DNA of 64,000 nt. Source: Scatophagus argus. Its lineage: Eukaryota > Chordata > Actinopteri > Scatophagidae. Under the pieces are notes generated by a model. The model was given only the letters and a program-made list of their open reading frames with translations. It was not told the origin of the DNA and did no database searches. Shown piece after piece: positions 1 to 12,941 of the stretch (the first letter of the stretch is position 1; each line of letters opens with the position of its first letter). A program made the translations under genes and the position numbers. The stretch lies in the NCBI RefSeq assembly GCF_020382885.2, contig NC_058495.1, positions 24,551,127 to 24,615,126 of the forward strand, given 5' to 3'.

Positions 1-1059
1 AGCCTTGTCGTCGCTAGGCAACATGTAATCAACTGTCAGTCCTTCATGTGTCGACAACAACCGACAGCAGCTACGTTCAGTCAAAAGGTACGGTGGCCAG
101 CCAGGACAAATGCCCACATGCAAACAGACCAAACACAAGAAAATGAAAAAAACATTTTCTTCAATCTCACAACGTAGAGCAGAATTTCAAGAAACACACT
201 ACAAATCCACACAACACATCTGAATACGGGAACATGCAGTGTTCATATGTGACAGCATCCAGATAACATGAACATTAAAGACCTGACAAAGAACAGTCTT
301 TGCCCTCCGGACCTTTGGAGATCACGCTGCTACTTTAAGAGCTCTTTGGTTGGGAGGAAGCTGTGCTGTCAGGCAGACTCAGTAAATTTCACTATGAGGC
401 CTTTTTATACCCATGAGTGAGATCTTTATCTGCACCACTCCTGCTGAAAAAATCTATAAATGTCTCTGTGGCAAAGGGTAGACTACTTTAAAGTCAAAAT
501 GACTTGGGCATAGGGAGATCTGAATGTACCGGTGTTCGGAGGTGGTTCAGAAGTTCCAGATGTATAAACGAGGTGAAGCTAAAAACGTGCATACAGCATC
601 TCCCATTCATACACTAATACTGAAAAAGCAAGACTCTATAATGTTTCAGCCTTTGTGTGGCGTCAGAAATGGAGCAGTTTTGCTGACTTGATTCTGCACA
701 TTTTGTCATGTTCCTTGATTTTTGTGCTACCTTGGCTAAGTTATTTGTATGTTTGCTTTTATTATAAGGAGTGTGCAGAGTGTTGGCGGCAATAGATCAC
801 AACGTGTGTGAGGCTTCATTGTGTGGGGTCCTTGAATGTCTGCACAAAATTTAACACTTTGTAAAGTCTGTATTGATATGAGTGCAAGAACCTAAATCAC
901 GGACAACTTTTGTTTGTTGTTTAATTGTGATGATTACAATCGCTGGTTGACATTTCAAGTAACAGATAACTTGGCTTGTAGTCATGAGTGTTGGGTAATG
1001 ACAGAAAAGAATAAACAGATAACGGCTACAGGTAGCCAAAATGACTCTCCGTTGATGGG
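1..1059. other. No recognisable gene
   Basis: AT-rich noncoding sequence. The small overlapping open frames have no recognisable motif. Confidence 0.6.
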
Positions 1060-1415
1060 TGGTTGGGTTCTACCCCAGCAACTGTGGGTGAAGAGTTCAG
1101 ACATCTGGAAGGAGCCTGCTGCACCTTAATGTCGAAGGAGTCAGCTGAGGTGGTTAATCTGATCAGGATGCCTGCTGGACGCCTCCCTGTGGAGGTATTC
1201 AACTCACACCGACTGGGAGGAAACCACAGGGCAGACCAGAACAGGCTGGAGGGATTACATGTCCCATCTGGTGTAGGAATGCCTCAGGGTCCAACCCGCG
1301 AAGACCTGCAGGACCAGGCTGCAGGACCAGCAGGACGAAGGATGTTATGTCTGCTTTGCTTAGCCTGCTGCCACATGACCTGGAACCAGATTAGTGGCAG
1401 AAAATGGATGGAAAA
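1060..1415 (+). mobile_element. Decayed non-LTR retrotransposon 3' end
   Basis: The segment translates in part to LIRMPAGRLPVEVF and the DNA runs from a GAGTTCAGACATCTGGAAGG-type block through CTGATCAGGATGCCTGCTGG to CAGAAAATGGATGG. This is the well-known repeated 3' end of a fish LINE, whose protein carries RMPPGRLP-like residues after the reverse transcriptase. The reading frame is degraded. I cannot name the LINE clade safely. Confidence 0.65.
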
Positions 1416-3109
1416 CAGAAGCACCAATGCCCAAAACCTTTTCTGGAATCTGATCAGTTGAGATGCCGGATCCTGACGGTCCACTCAGGCTGAAGAGTAA
1501 CATATCCTCAGCCTGATAGTTTCAGGTCTGCGTTTTTCAGCGTGACAGCTTCTAGTCAGTTTCTATTCCTTGTTAAAACTTTCACAACTATATACTCGAA
1601 CTAAAACATTTCTGCCTCACGTGGGTCAAATCAAACAGCAGGGAAAGTAAGCTGCTCTCCAACATTCATGCACACACTCATGAAAAGCATGAATGACAGG
1701 AGATCTGATCTGACAGCACTCTGCACCCATACGCAACACTTTTCCATTCAGTGTGCCAGGAACCCACTCATTCATGACTCTGCAACAGGACGAACAGGAG
1801 GAAGAGGAAGAGGCCTACATCCACTCTCTCTTCCTCATTCTGGATAATAATAGAAAGTATAGGACGTTCTGGACCCTGCATGTCGCAAGTGTCATTGCAT
1901 GCAGACCGCCGCTCATGCGTTATGTCAGCAGAGAGCTTGTAACAGCCGCCTTCCTCCTACTGCCTCCCTTTCTGGCTGGTGTTGCACAGCTCTGCTCTGT
2001 AAGACATACAGTTCGTTAAAACTTTCCATTTGCAGACGCTGTCTAGTCTTGGAATCTTTGAGATTTGAAAATAGCCATTAAAAAAAAAAGCGTGATAATG
2101 CAGGCAAAGCACGATGAGATGTGATTTCCAAAGCAAGAAAAAGGACGTGGAAGTCAGGGTTGAGCGGTGGTTCACACGCCTTCAGCCAGCAGACCAGGGT
2201 TCACATGAAACCACCAGCTTTCTCCCAACCCTAATCAAGTAGCTTTTACCAAAGCGACCTGTTAGAAAGGCTCAGTGGCAGGAGGACTGAATCCAGTTGA
2301 CTTTATAGCTACATAACAAAGTCCATGACTTTATGACGAATTCAAGGCTGCATTTTCTCTTCAGTTAAACTCAAATTTTGCTCACTTTTGACCTGTGAAT
2401 TTGCTTCTTCCATCTTGTGTTGTTAATAATAAAGCACCAAACTACAAACTGCAGTACTGTGTGCATAAATCTCTATGATCGCTATGTAAAGCATTTATTT
2501 TGGACACAACACATCCTTTTCCTGTGCTACAGACTCGGCGCATTTTTAGACTGAGGTCTTTGCACCTTTACGAGGTGTTCAGAGCAGAAACAGTTCTGCC
2601 TTAAATAAAAAAAGATATATATCACAAATAATCTACCGTAAATGTGCACATCTATATTTGATTGACCAGTGCAGTGTGCTATTAGTCAGAATTATGTCCA
2701 AAATGCAACCTTGTGAAATACACTTATCACACATGTCATTTTAGCTACTCAAAGGTTAAATGCAATGTGTGAAGTGATATCTGAGACCAACTGTGGCAAA
2801 AGGAAGTATGACTTTTTAAACTACATGGTTAACATGAGTAACATTAGCCACCAGGGATGAACGGGCAAAGGAAAGGCCTCCAACCTACCGTCTTCAGTGC
2901 AGCCCAAAAAACACCAGAGCAATCGGCGCCAAAGAGAAAAAGAAAGAGTTTTGTGTGTGGATTAGCTCAATAAACACTATTTTCCCCCCGAAAAATTGCT
3001 CTGACATTTAAATTCGCTCCTGACACAAACTTTCTGATACTTGTGGCGTAATCAAACCTCTCTTCTTCTTAAGATGATTTTTGTGACATTTCACGGTTGA
3101 GTCTGTAGA

Positions 3110-3200
3110 ATTAAAGCAGCTGACACCGGAGCCAACAGCGAGCGCCGTACCGCCGCCGGCACCGAGTGAGCTGTCCCCCCGCCTGCTGAGCCACCAGCCT
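3110..3200. promoter_or_regulatory. GC/CpG-rich patch, possible orphan promoter
   Basis: Locally CpG-rich (GAGCGCCGTACCGCCGCCGG) in AT-rich surroundings. A minus-strand segment further on (near 2900) ends in ACG/GTAGGT, which could be a donor. No coding exon is visible, so this is only a possible promoter or untranslated exon. Confidence 0.25.
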
Positions 3201-3812
3201 GCCCCACTTATGGTACAGTCATTTAGTTACACTGCTCCTATTGTCACTCAGCCAATATCATACACAGACATAAACAAAACACACTGTCCTATTGAGCTGA
3301 AGTTAATCCCCTGCAGGCCTCTGAACAGCACAGTCACAGATGCTCCTTTGTGCGATCGAACACTCGTTCAGCCCCATGGAGACATTTCTTCTGCGTCCTT
3401 CAGCGTCTCGTCACATGTCTGTTTTTCCGGTCGTTTATTACATTATTTAGGGCAGGCGCTCCAGGACGTTTTAATGTCACGGCTCTGAGCATTCCTCGGT
3501 TTGGGAAAATTTTGGACCAGGATCCATCTGTTGTTAAACTTGAGCTGATGAATGAATGAATGGTCAGTTTTCTGCACTGCAGAGAGACGTCTCTGGTTCG
3601 GGAAGCCATCGGTACAACATTTTAAAGAACAGAGCATGTTAGTCATGAAAGCAGCGGTCTTACGTAAACATGCAGCTGTTTGTTTGCATTCAGTGTTCCT
3701 CATCGCCGTAACACCAGAAGAACACGCTAAGCAACCAGTTAAAACAGCAAGTGGATGAGTCACATGGATGCACTAGGAGTTTCACCTTCATGGGCTCCAG
3801 TTGACGCTGCTC

Positions 3813-3815
<3 letters not shown>

Positions 3816-3849
<34 letters not shown>
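3816..3849. repeat. (CA)17 microsatellite
   Basis: Uninterrupted CA dinucleotide run in noncoding sequence. Confidence 0.95.
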
Positions 3850-3851
<2 letters not shown>

Positions 3852-5037
3852 TGATTCATCGGTTGGGGTGGGCAGGGATCTGATAAACACTACAGCAGCT
3901 TGGTTTGCCTTCTGTTTGGTCGTACGTGTTGAAACCGCTGGAGTTCGTTTCATCTTGTAAAAACAACAGTCAGTTTCAGTGCAGCTTCAGTGTTACTTTA
4001 TCTACTGTTATCAGAGTGAACAGACCCTTCCTGATGTTGTGACACTTTTGGGGGAGTGAAAATCATGCATGTGTTTGAGACAGATGCACTCACATCTTTC
4101 CAACAGACTGACTCCCCGTTCTTAGATGCGTTTGGCTAACTTGATATGTGAGAGCTGCCTGATCCTCTCAAGGTGCAGTAATGCAGGGTTTGAATTACAG
4201 GGATGACCCGGAGGGGGGCTCTGACCCTGGTAACTGAGACCTGTACCACCCCAGAGGATGAAAAAAAAAAGAAAAGAAAAAGAAAAATAGGTCAGGGGGG
4301 TCGAAACAATGAGGTTTTCATATTCCTGGAAGAATCCTGGAATGCAATTTAAGACACCACTGAAGTGGACTTACTTACTTACTTAAATACACTTTACTTT
4401 CTTACCTTCGGAGTCTCTGAATTAGATTTTGCCTCTTGTTAGTTTCTAACCTCTGCCTTAAGTTACCAGCGCTTGTCTGGCAGCGCACGCTTTTATTTCC
4501 AGTGTTAGCCAAATATCCAGCAAGCTGAACCTACGGTAACAATAAAAAAGTTGGTTCTCAGTCGTGCGCGTTGAGAGTGGAGGATCAGGTGTAATAGACA
4601 TACGATTTGGCATCAATACAGCGTTTAAGTCTTTTTAAAAGTCTTTTGTGCCAGTCAAAAATGTGTTTTTCTTCCTACAGTTGAACGTTTGAACTTTGAT
4701 GTGAAGACTGATGTACATGCAGAGTCTGACAGTATGAGGATGTTTTCTCAACAGGTTGGGAGCCAATCCTGGTCCAACAGAATGTTGTTAAAGTGTTAAA
4801 GCCTCCAGTGCACAAACACAGCAGCAGGCCAGCAGTTAAGTTTGTGAAGTGAAAACTATTTGTATATTCATGCATTCAGGAACTGTGAATAAGGGAGCAG
4901 AAAGAGGTGCAATTTTGACTTTGTTTTAATGGAGTATTTTTCTGATGAACTCAGCTGACAAACTCAGATCATCGGGTGTTCCACGCCACAGGCCGAGATG
5001 CTGTGAGCTCGTGATATTTGCCCAAATCTTTGGCATC

Positions 5038-5313
5038 CGTGGCCTACAGGTTGGAGAAGCAGCTTGTGATCAGAGGGTTGCTGGTTCGATTCCCCCACCG
5101 GACGGGTAGGAAAAATTTGGGTGTGGTGGAGTGATTAATGCGAAAAATACTCCCCTCCTCCATTAGCAGCAGCCCACTGCTCCTGTGTGTGTTTCACTGC
5201 ATGCAATATGCTGGGTGTTGCATGTGTGTGTTCAACTAAGGATGGGTCAAATGCAGAAGACAAATTCAGTGTGTGTGTGTAAAAATATGTATACTGCTAA
5301 TAAAGTGATTCTT
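5038..5313 (+). mobile_element. tRNA-derived SINE, copy 1
   Basis: The head looks like a tRNA gene with an A-box-like GTGGCCTACAGGTTGG and a B box GGTTCGATTCC at 5083-5093. A family-specific body and a tail ending AATATGTATACTGCTAATAAA follow. It aligns with the element at 53269-53560 but lacks about 70 bases of its middle (the TTGAGCAAGGCAC block). It is a SINE, not a tRNA gene. Confidence 0.75.
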
Positions 5314-7396
5314 AATTAATTCTTAATAGTGTCCCTGGTTTAGGTGCAGCATTTTGTGCCTCTGTTGAGCTGAAATGATGGTCTCTGTTGTTAAGTCTGA
5401 CCTGCTGATAGTTTTCCTCGAGAAAATTTTATTAGTGACTCCTGCCCTGTGAGCTGTTGTAATGAATTGCAGTCAGACTGTAGACTTTACATTAGATACT
5501 GTAAGGACTGTGAGACTTCCAGTTGTTGAAGCACGTGCCTGCACCCTCGACTGCTGGCTTCCCTTTTTCCACCTCCGGAAAAAAATTGTCATTGTACATT
5601 TCACACTCAGCGTTAATGTGTGAATGGAGGGGGAGGGTTTCATTTAACAAACATATTAAATACATATCCTTCCCCATAAAACTTGCAAAGCTAGATTAAG
5701 AAAAAACAAAATTTTAAATCCTGCATTGCGTGTATATGCCAATGAGACTTACTGACCAGTCACAATACACCAACTAACTAACTAGCGTGCACAGTCAAAT
5801 ACATAAAATACAAATAAATGAAAAAATAAATCCATAAATTGTACCTGTAATGTCCAAGAGATTTTGTAAAGCTGCCTGCTGTTGGATGAACACCGTTAGC
5901 GACTGACATTGACACAAATCACATCAGCGCTTCAGATAACAAGGACATGGACAAAACACTGCATATAAGAGATGAGTTGGAGAAAACTGGAGTTTTACTT
6001 TGAACCCATGGAGGTTTTTATGTACATGTGAATGCTCTCGCTGCAGGTTTCTCTCATCCTCACAAACTACAGAGAGGGAGGCGAGGAGGCAGTCAGACAC
6101 TGTACAGCATGAACTCAAAGCTCCTCTAGCAGCCTCAAGAGGCTGCGACATTAACTGCATCACAAAATACAAAAGTGCTGCACAGAATAAACAACATAGC
6201 TTCATTTAGTTATTCTTAGAGTCTTGCCAGTAGTGGAGCCATAAATGGGTGTAGTTTATGAAAAGGTCATGAGACCACTGAGTCCTCTGTGAAGCGGGAA
6301 TCTCCACAGCAAAGGTGAGCTCGGTTGGCCTGCATGTGTTCGTGTTTGGATTCGTTCCTCTGGGCCAGGACCCTGGGGTGGGGCACCTCGTCAATGGATT
6401 TTTTTTTTTTTTTAAATTTATCTAATCTCCAATCTCTGTGTTTTACAAGGACAAAGTAGTTTATTACTGTTGTTTCTTAGGTCTGCGTGTTGTCGACTGA
6501 AAGTGATAATGTGGGTCAACATTCAGTTGCTGTGTAACAAAAAACACAGCTGTATTGGGAGACTTGGTTGAACATAATAAGTACAAAACATGAAAACGTA
6601 AAAACATGAAAACATTCATGACCCCGATGTTAGAGTGACACCAAAACCTTACGGGTCACTGCTGTTGGGATTAAAATGCTTTCATTAAGTTGTTGACTTG
6701 TTCAGGATTATTTCACACAATAACCATGTTTCTCTGCGACATACAGACATATTTTTACGTCCATAAAGTTCATTTGTGTTTGCATACTTGCACGTGCAGC
6801 AAACACAAAGCACCATTATTACACATTTTCACACGTTTCTGGCCACCCGTCAAAACAAAGTGTAATATTAACTCTGCTTTCAGCTCTGTTTTGGTCTCCA
6901 CCATCTCCTGAGAGAAATATCTGTCCGCTTAGCTGTGAAATGTTCCACTTTCTTCTGTTTGTCTCCATGTCTGTCTGCTGTTTGGTTCTGCGAAGCTGCT
7001 GAACTCTCAAAAAATAACTTGAAAGATGCCACAATCATATGGAAAAGGAAAACATCTCGAGGATTTTCGATTTCAGCTGCTGACCGATGAACTCGTCTTA
7101 AACAGATGCGTATTTAAATGGATACAAACCCTGATGCTGCTGAGTGTGCTGCACACTCAGTAGAAACAGACATGTCTATTTTCAGCCAGCGAGGCAGCTG
7201 AACAGACATGCAATGAACCAATCAGACAGATGGACATACAGAGACAATCTCACATGTGAACTACATGTGGAGAGACAGAAAGAACAGGGCGTCGTCCGAG
7301 ACCAACCACAGTTTTTGGAGCTGGCAGCCTCTTTACGTTCCCGACGTTCTGTGAAACTCAAACTGTGGAAGATTCTAGGAACTTCAGGCACGAAGC

Positions 7397-7458
7397 GGGA
7401 GGAGGAGGAGGAGGAGGGGGAGGAGGAGGGGGAGGAGGAGGAGGAGGTGGTGGAGGAG
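7397..7458. repeat. (GGA)n purine-rich tract
   Basis: GAG/GGA triplets with a few G insertions, almost all purine on the plus strand. Such a tract can form a mirror-repeat (triplex-prone) structure. Confidence 0.85.
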
Positions 7459-8275
7459 TGGAAACAGGGCGGGAGATCAAGGTTAGTGTGGTGGAGTGGT
7501 GTTACTAGAGGACTTTATTTTTAGGTGTATGAGAAGAAAGTCGGGTAGAAGAGTCGGGGTAGAAAAGAAATGCAGAAATAAAACGTTTTATCAGCAACGA
7601 ACATTCACGCTCGTGAGTTTTTTAGCAGATTGTTCGGGTCATTTATCGTCAAAGATCCTGAGATTGTCCTGAAGATGCCGTGCTGCAACTTCTTGTGTCT
7701 TCAGCCTGCTGCACCACTTCTGCATTCAGCAGACACGCAGCCTCGTTTTATCTGGTTATCTGACCAGCACATTAAAGACACAACTTCCCCATTACTTCTC
7801 AACAAAGGAAAACCCAAGAAAACATTAACAAAGATAATAAGCGTGGGAGAGAGGAAGTGTTGGTGTTTTTCTTCAGGCAACATGATGCGAAATGTTCACA
7901 GGAAAAACTAAACTTTACCATAAAGTTGTGACAACTTTTGCAGTTTGTGATTAGGTGCAGAGATATTTTAAAACTGCAAGTGAGCTGAAGTTCAGTGTGA
8001 AGCATGTAACCAGGTGAAGCGAGTTTAGGAAGCTCGATGAGGATCTCAGCTGTTTGTAGCTGTTAGCATGTGCGGTTAGCCACCAAGCTAACTTTTGAAT
8101 CTCGTCTTTAGGGTAACCTTTGAGCTTCCTACCAGGTGCTGCTGCCTAACACGCTCCATGGAGTAAAATCAAATAAAATCCTCCAGATTTTCCAGACCGT
8201 CCCACGGTCCATCGACTGTGGGGCAAACCGAAAGTGAAGCGAGCAACAAAGGAAGTGCCTGCCGGGTCAGTCTGC

Positions 8276-8400
8276 TGTCAAAGTGCCTCTGAGCAAGAAA
8301 CCCCACAAGCTCCTGATTCAAATGTGGGTGAAAATGCTGGAAGTCACTTTGGGCAAGAGTGTTTGCCATCTGCAACGTAATGTCACAAGTACTTATTTTA
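8276..8400 (+). mobile_element. Relic of a fish SINE 3' region
   Basis: GTGCCTCTGAGCAAGAAACC followed by AAGTCACTTTGGGCAAGAGT and GTTTGCCAT match in order the common fish SINE body and end (GCAAGGCACTTAACC, then GTCGCTTTGGATAAAAGCG). The tRNA head is not recognisable. Confidence 0.45.
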
Positions 8401-8630
8401 AGATGAAAATGATGAGCTTATTCCTTAATCATTCCAATTCTAACATCATGAATGACTGGCAGCCTTTCTTTCTGCACGCTCTGCTTGCCTCCCATCAGAG
8501 AGTCCTGAATGGTTGATGAAATAAACACGATTCCAACACGAGTCTGCTTTGATTAGTTCTGTGTTTGGATGAATAAAACACATCCAGCATCAGATCATAC
8601 CAATAAAGAACCAGAACAACTTTTTCCAGG

Positions 8631-8750
8631 ACACACACACACACACACACACACACGCTCTCTCTCTCTCTCTCACACACACACACTTACTCACACTTGG
8701 ACATGTTGGGATGCTCATGTCCCCTCACCATATTTGGCAGCCCGTCGCTA

Positions 8751-8793
<43 letters not shown>
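8631..8793. repeat. Compound (AC)n-(CT)n-(AC)n microsatellite cluster
   Basis: (AC)13 at 8631-8656, (CT)n at 8658-8674, (AC)n to 8686, then after 65 bases a second (AC)21 at 8752-8793. A (CTC)n tract follows at 8859-8887. Confidence 0.95.
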
Positions 8794-8794
<1 letters not shown>

Positions 8795-9289
8795 TCCCCT
8801 GCTGTTCCCCCTCGCTCTTCGACCGGGACTGAACCCAAGAACCTGACAACCCCACACCCTCCTCCTCCTCCTCCTCCTCCTCCCTCCTGGTTCACTGGGT
8901 GAGCTGGAAATCAAAAGCACCAACTCTTTTTGGACAGCTGGTTGGCGGGAGTTTTTTTTTTCTCTCCCCCCTCTTGAGGCAAGGTGACGAAGTGTTCGCA
9001 GAGTGACACTGGACCTGATCTGTGTTTGACCTTCTATATTCGTCTGGTTTAATTTCAACCTGCAGCATATCATATCAACTGCGGACCAAATGTTGCCTCT
9101 TGCTAGAAGTATTTGAGGAATGAGGGAATGACCTTTTTCCTGGCAAATGAACAAATGTCATCAGATGTTTATATGAAGGATTTATGGAGGAAAACGCTTC
9201 CTACACACAATTCCATTTAACACCAGCATAAAGCACTTTTGTCCCAGTGATCCCGGCTGCACTCCTTCGCTCCTGGTCATGTGTTTCAG

Positions 9290-9440
9290 CTGAGTTGATG
9301 CCGCCGCCGCCTCCGCCGCCGCCAGTCGGCTGGCCCCGCCCACACGCATGCTGCAGTGGCGTGCCTCATCCAGAGCGCGTGGTCCCGCGCTGAGAATAAA
9401 TGTGCTACTATGTCATCACCGAGGATACGATCTGCGTGAT
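9290..9440. promoter_or_regulatory. CpG-rich patch with (CCG)n and a GC box, possible promoter
   Basis: Contains GCCGCCGCCGCCTCCGCC, a GC box CCCCGCCCAC and about 14 CpGs in 150 bases, much above the local level. No coding exon of a linked gene was found on either strand, so this is a candidate promoter or untranslated exon only. Confidence 0.3.
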
Positions 9441-11591
9441 GCAGCTGAGCAGATCAGGTCGGTGAAATGCAACACGAACTCTATTTCAGGGAGGAATGTG
9501 TTGGCTGCAGCTCGCAGCCTCGACACTCTGGAGACAAAAATAAATTGACTAAAATAAAAAAAAGATTTGTCAGGGTTCGTCACAGGCTTTAACACCTGAC
9601 TCTGCTCTTTGGAAATCCCTGCAGTACTGATACTTAGGTTATTAATAGCACATAAAAACTTTCACTCGTAACTCAGGTTCAGGACACCTCGGCCTCAGGG
9701 TCGTCCGTAACTCCAGTTCCCGATACAAACAACTGCACTGTGGTCCAACGAAGTTGTTACAGATTGAAAAAGATAATCAGGATAACTTTATTCACGACTA
9801 ATTAAGAACAGAATTAAAAATTTTAAGATAAAAGACCTAATGGCAAAAATAACCCCAAAATCATAATTTATTTTCACGCATCTTAACCTAACGTCTTAAA
9901 TAGTGATAAATATTAGCAATATTAATGTGGCAAAGTTGAAAAAGCAATAAAGATAATAACTGAAACCTCCCATCTCCCCATCAGAACGAAGGCTCAGATC
10001 AACACGAGAGGGTCGACCATCACCCGCCTGCAGTCTCGTCACTTCCTTATATCTTTATTTCATGGCTTTTTAACGATGCGTCTGTCCCACACTGACCTCC
10101 AGCTTTCTTTTAAACAAACTGGTTAGCGGAGACGGTGAGTTTCTATTTGAGTTTGACCATCAGCTATAGAATGAAACACCTGAAATTTCCATCATGTGTG
10201 TCTCTAGTGTGCTTCCAGTGCTCATAGAACCATGGTTACATGTGTAACTCACACTGAGTTAGCTGTTTGCTTCTGCTTTTCCAGCGTCTGATGTACTGAT
10301 GTTACCTGAGCTGGTTCAGTCAGACCGTGTACTGCGAGTACTGCGAGTACTGCATCTGCCTCTGCCCTGAAGGGATGCTGTGATATCTGATGAAAACTAA
10401 ATATTTTCTGAAGTTAACGTGAGCAGGCCTGCTCTCAGACAACAGGGGTCACAGGGACAATGTGTTCCCGTTCAGTTTTCAGTGAGAGCATCATCCAGGT
10501 CGGACAACAGGGTTTTTATTTGATTCCAAAGTATTTACTGCAGGAAACCACACGGGCTGTAAACTGAAACACTCAGCGGACCACAGCTGAAGTGACTCTT
10601 TGAGCCAGTGAAGAGTTTCAGTGCAGCCTTACAGAAATATTAAACTCACATTTGCATCCAAAACCAGATGATGAAATATGGACCCTGACTGCTCCCTGCT
10701 GCTGGAGACAGCCTTACACAGAGCTCTTTAAACACACACACACACACACACACACACTGTGCAGAGTCAGACTGACACAGCTGACGTGGCGTCCACACGG
10801 CACGTGGGATGATGTGTGGAGAGGGAGAGGAAAAAAAACAGTGAGAGGTTTTCAGCTGGAGGGATTCAAAGGGGAGGACCCCATTTAAAGTTCTACTCTG
10901 TCACATTTTGAAGACATGAGCGTGGACTCACGGGCACAAATGTGCACACAAACTCACTTCCTGTGCTTGTTCTGCTGCTGAGTGGGCTGTTTCTTACACA
11001 CACACACACACACACTCCTGACTGTGATCTGTAAGGTGATTAAGGTGTCCCGAGACAATGATGACACAAGCTACCACAAATGAGACCAAAATCAGTGAAG
11101 GTTTAAAACATGAGGACCAAACTTAGAAAACACAAAATATCCCTGTAATAAACACCAGAGAGCTTTTCAGTTAGCAGCCCAGTTAACCCTGTAACTCCCA
11201 TCTTCTCTGTTTTGGTAACAGTCCAACCACAAATGAAAGCAAATGTTCTTGTTTTTCATTGTTTGATTGCGGTGCTGATATTTCAAGGGTTTCTGACTGA
11301 ACTAACAGATTGCTTTGAAGGCAGGAAGACACCATAAGTTTCGATTTGTGCTGTTTTTACAACATGACCAACATGATCTACTGTATTCATATGGTACATG
11401 AATGTTCATGGTCATGTAGTCGTGCATGTCCACACCCCAGAGGAAAGTTTGGCTAAACCCACGAGGAAGTGAGCTGCCATTAAACCCCTGCTAAAGAATC
11501 GAGCAGGCCTTCCTCACTGCATGATCCACGTCTTATCCACAAATCATCATCGTATCATCATCGTCCTCTTCTGACTCTGTGACTCCAAAAA

Positions 11592-12285
11592 CAGTGACGG
11601 CTGGTATAAATGGGCTAGTGGGGCTAAGCCCTCCCTACGCTGTGGAATAAAGATGAGAAAGTTATTGTCTAAATAACACACAAAAGATTGTTACATAATT
11701 AAGGTTTAGTTTTAGTGAAACCTAAAGTGGCAACAGCACCGAATAGTTAAAAGAATAACACAGGATATCTCTAAATGGACTAATTCTATGCAGCGCAAGC
11801 GCTTCAAATCTGCTCTTACTTATTTTCTGGGTGTAAATGATTGACGGGTATCATGTCCCGCCCTCTTCACTTACTGACCATTTGGGCTGACTTCATGTAG
11901 CCCACAGGTCGATCAGTCCTGACCAATCAGCGGCGAGCTGGCACCGGTTAAATGATTGACAGGTGTTGTTTTACTTGTCATTTGGGTTGATTTCATTTAG
12001 CCCAACATCGCTGTAAGAAGAAGAAGAAGACATGAATGAGGTGGATCATCTTCTTAATAATCCGTTTTCTTCAATGTCCCGTGAAGAAAAAAAATTTGTC
12101 AAAATGGTGCGTGTGTGTGTACGTGTGCATGTGCACAAGTATATAAATATATGTATATAAATATAATATAAATATATATATTGAGAGAGAGAGAACGAGA
12201 ATGTAACTTTTACTTTAACTTGTAATTCTGTGGCTGTAATTTATTTTTTAGCCCACCCAGCCAATTTCAGCACCAGCTGCCACTG
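11592..12285 (+). mobile_element. Internally deleted hAT element of the ZMYM/TTF-type transposase group
   Basis: The terminal inverted repeats read CAGTGACGGCTGGT at the left and, on the other strand, CAGTGGCAGCTGGT at the right end. An 8-base flank pair matches at about 5 of 8 positions (TCCAAAAA and ACTAAAAG). Between them, from 12031, an ATG opens MNEVDHLLNNPFSSMSREEK, which resembles the N-terminus of TTF zinc-finger/ZMYM1-like hAT transposases. The frame then runs into GT- and AT-rich simple repeats, so the transposase body is gone. An internal segment (11836-11903) is partly repeated at 11949-12005. Confidence 0.65.
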
Positions 12286-12905
12286 ACTAAAAGTCTTTTG
12301 AGCAGAAAACATTTTCCTTTGTCTGTGCTGTAATAACATAAGTTCAGCACATGTACACTTAACATTGCTTGTGACAGCGACGGGAGAGATGATGTTTTGT
12401 CGTACTGAGGTCACATAGAGGCACCTGTGGAGGCCAAGTGAGCTCAATGCACTGCAGCTTCAGAAAACACAAGCAAGCTAACATCCTCATCTGTTTGACC
12501 TCACATGCAAAGCGCTCAGGAAAGCAGCTGCGAGCACACACGACACGACCGACCCAGCTGAGCGCTCTCGACCGCCGTAGGCGTCAGTGTTACGAGTTAA
12601 AATCTCCTTGTAGCATCTTTGTACGATTTTCTCATAAAGAGGTACAAAGTGACTTGGACTTTTTCCTGGATGTGCAACAACAACATTTAATAGAAAACAC
12701 ATTTGTCAGCAGTCTGGCCACAGTCAGACAGACTCTTGTACAGACTGAATCCTTGATATTTTAAGGACACCGAATGAAGAACTTTGTGATATGATCTAAA
12801 AAAAAAAAAAAAAATCCTGAACTTCCCTCCTCAGAGCTGCTGGACTGAGTCACCGCAGACTCGTCTGCTGCCTTCAGTTCCTCCACAACAAAGCAATGAG
12901 TGAAC

Positions 12906-12941
12906 AGGAATTTAAGAGTCACTCCTGACTCTTAAATTCCT
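12906..12941. repeat. Perfect 16-bp hairpin with 4-base loop
   Basis: AGGAATTTAAGAGTCA, then loop CTCC, then its exact complement TGACTCTTAAATTCCT. There is no T-run after it and no gene nearby. Confidence 0.85.

Larger units (their letters stand above)
1416..5037. other. Noncoding stretch; possible 3' end at 2428
   Basis: Holds the GC-rich patch at 3110-3200 and the (CA)17 at 3816-3849. AATAAA at 2428-2433 is followed by GTGTGC-rich sequence and could be the 3' end of a plus-strand gene entering from the left, but nothing coding supports that. Confidence 0.4.
5314..11591. other. Noncoding stretch with repeats
   Basis: Outside the SINE relic, microsatellites and CpG patch listed separately, I see no coding exon. 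The tandem ACTGCGAGT (two and a half units near 10329-10352) and CA runs at 10733-10757 and about 10997-11014 are minor. Confidence 0.55.

Noticed and set aside
1753..2019. 88-residue open frame with Glu-rich part
   Set aside because: No homology recognised and no gene context; kept out of the feature list.
5083..5093. tRNA gene
   Set aside because: Although a B box is present, the head does not fold as a full tRNA and the flanking body recurs at 53269-53560, so it is a SINE.
7144..7524. 126-residue open frame on the plus strand ending in a Glu-rich run
   Set aside because: The acidic run is only the (GGA)n tract; the rest has no motif or supporting splice signals.
8687..9154. 155-residue open frame on the minus strand
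   Set aside because: It runs through (GT)n and (GGA)n repeats, has low-complexity residues (VCVCVC, RRRRRR) and no recognisable domain; a repeat artefact.
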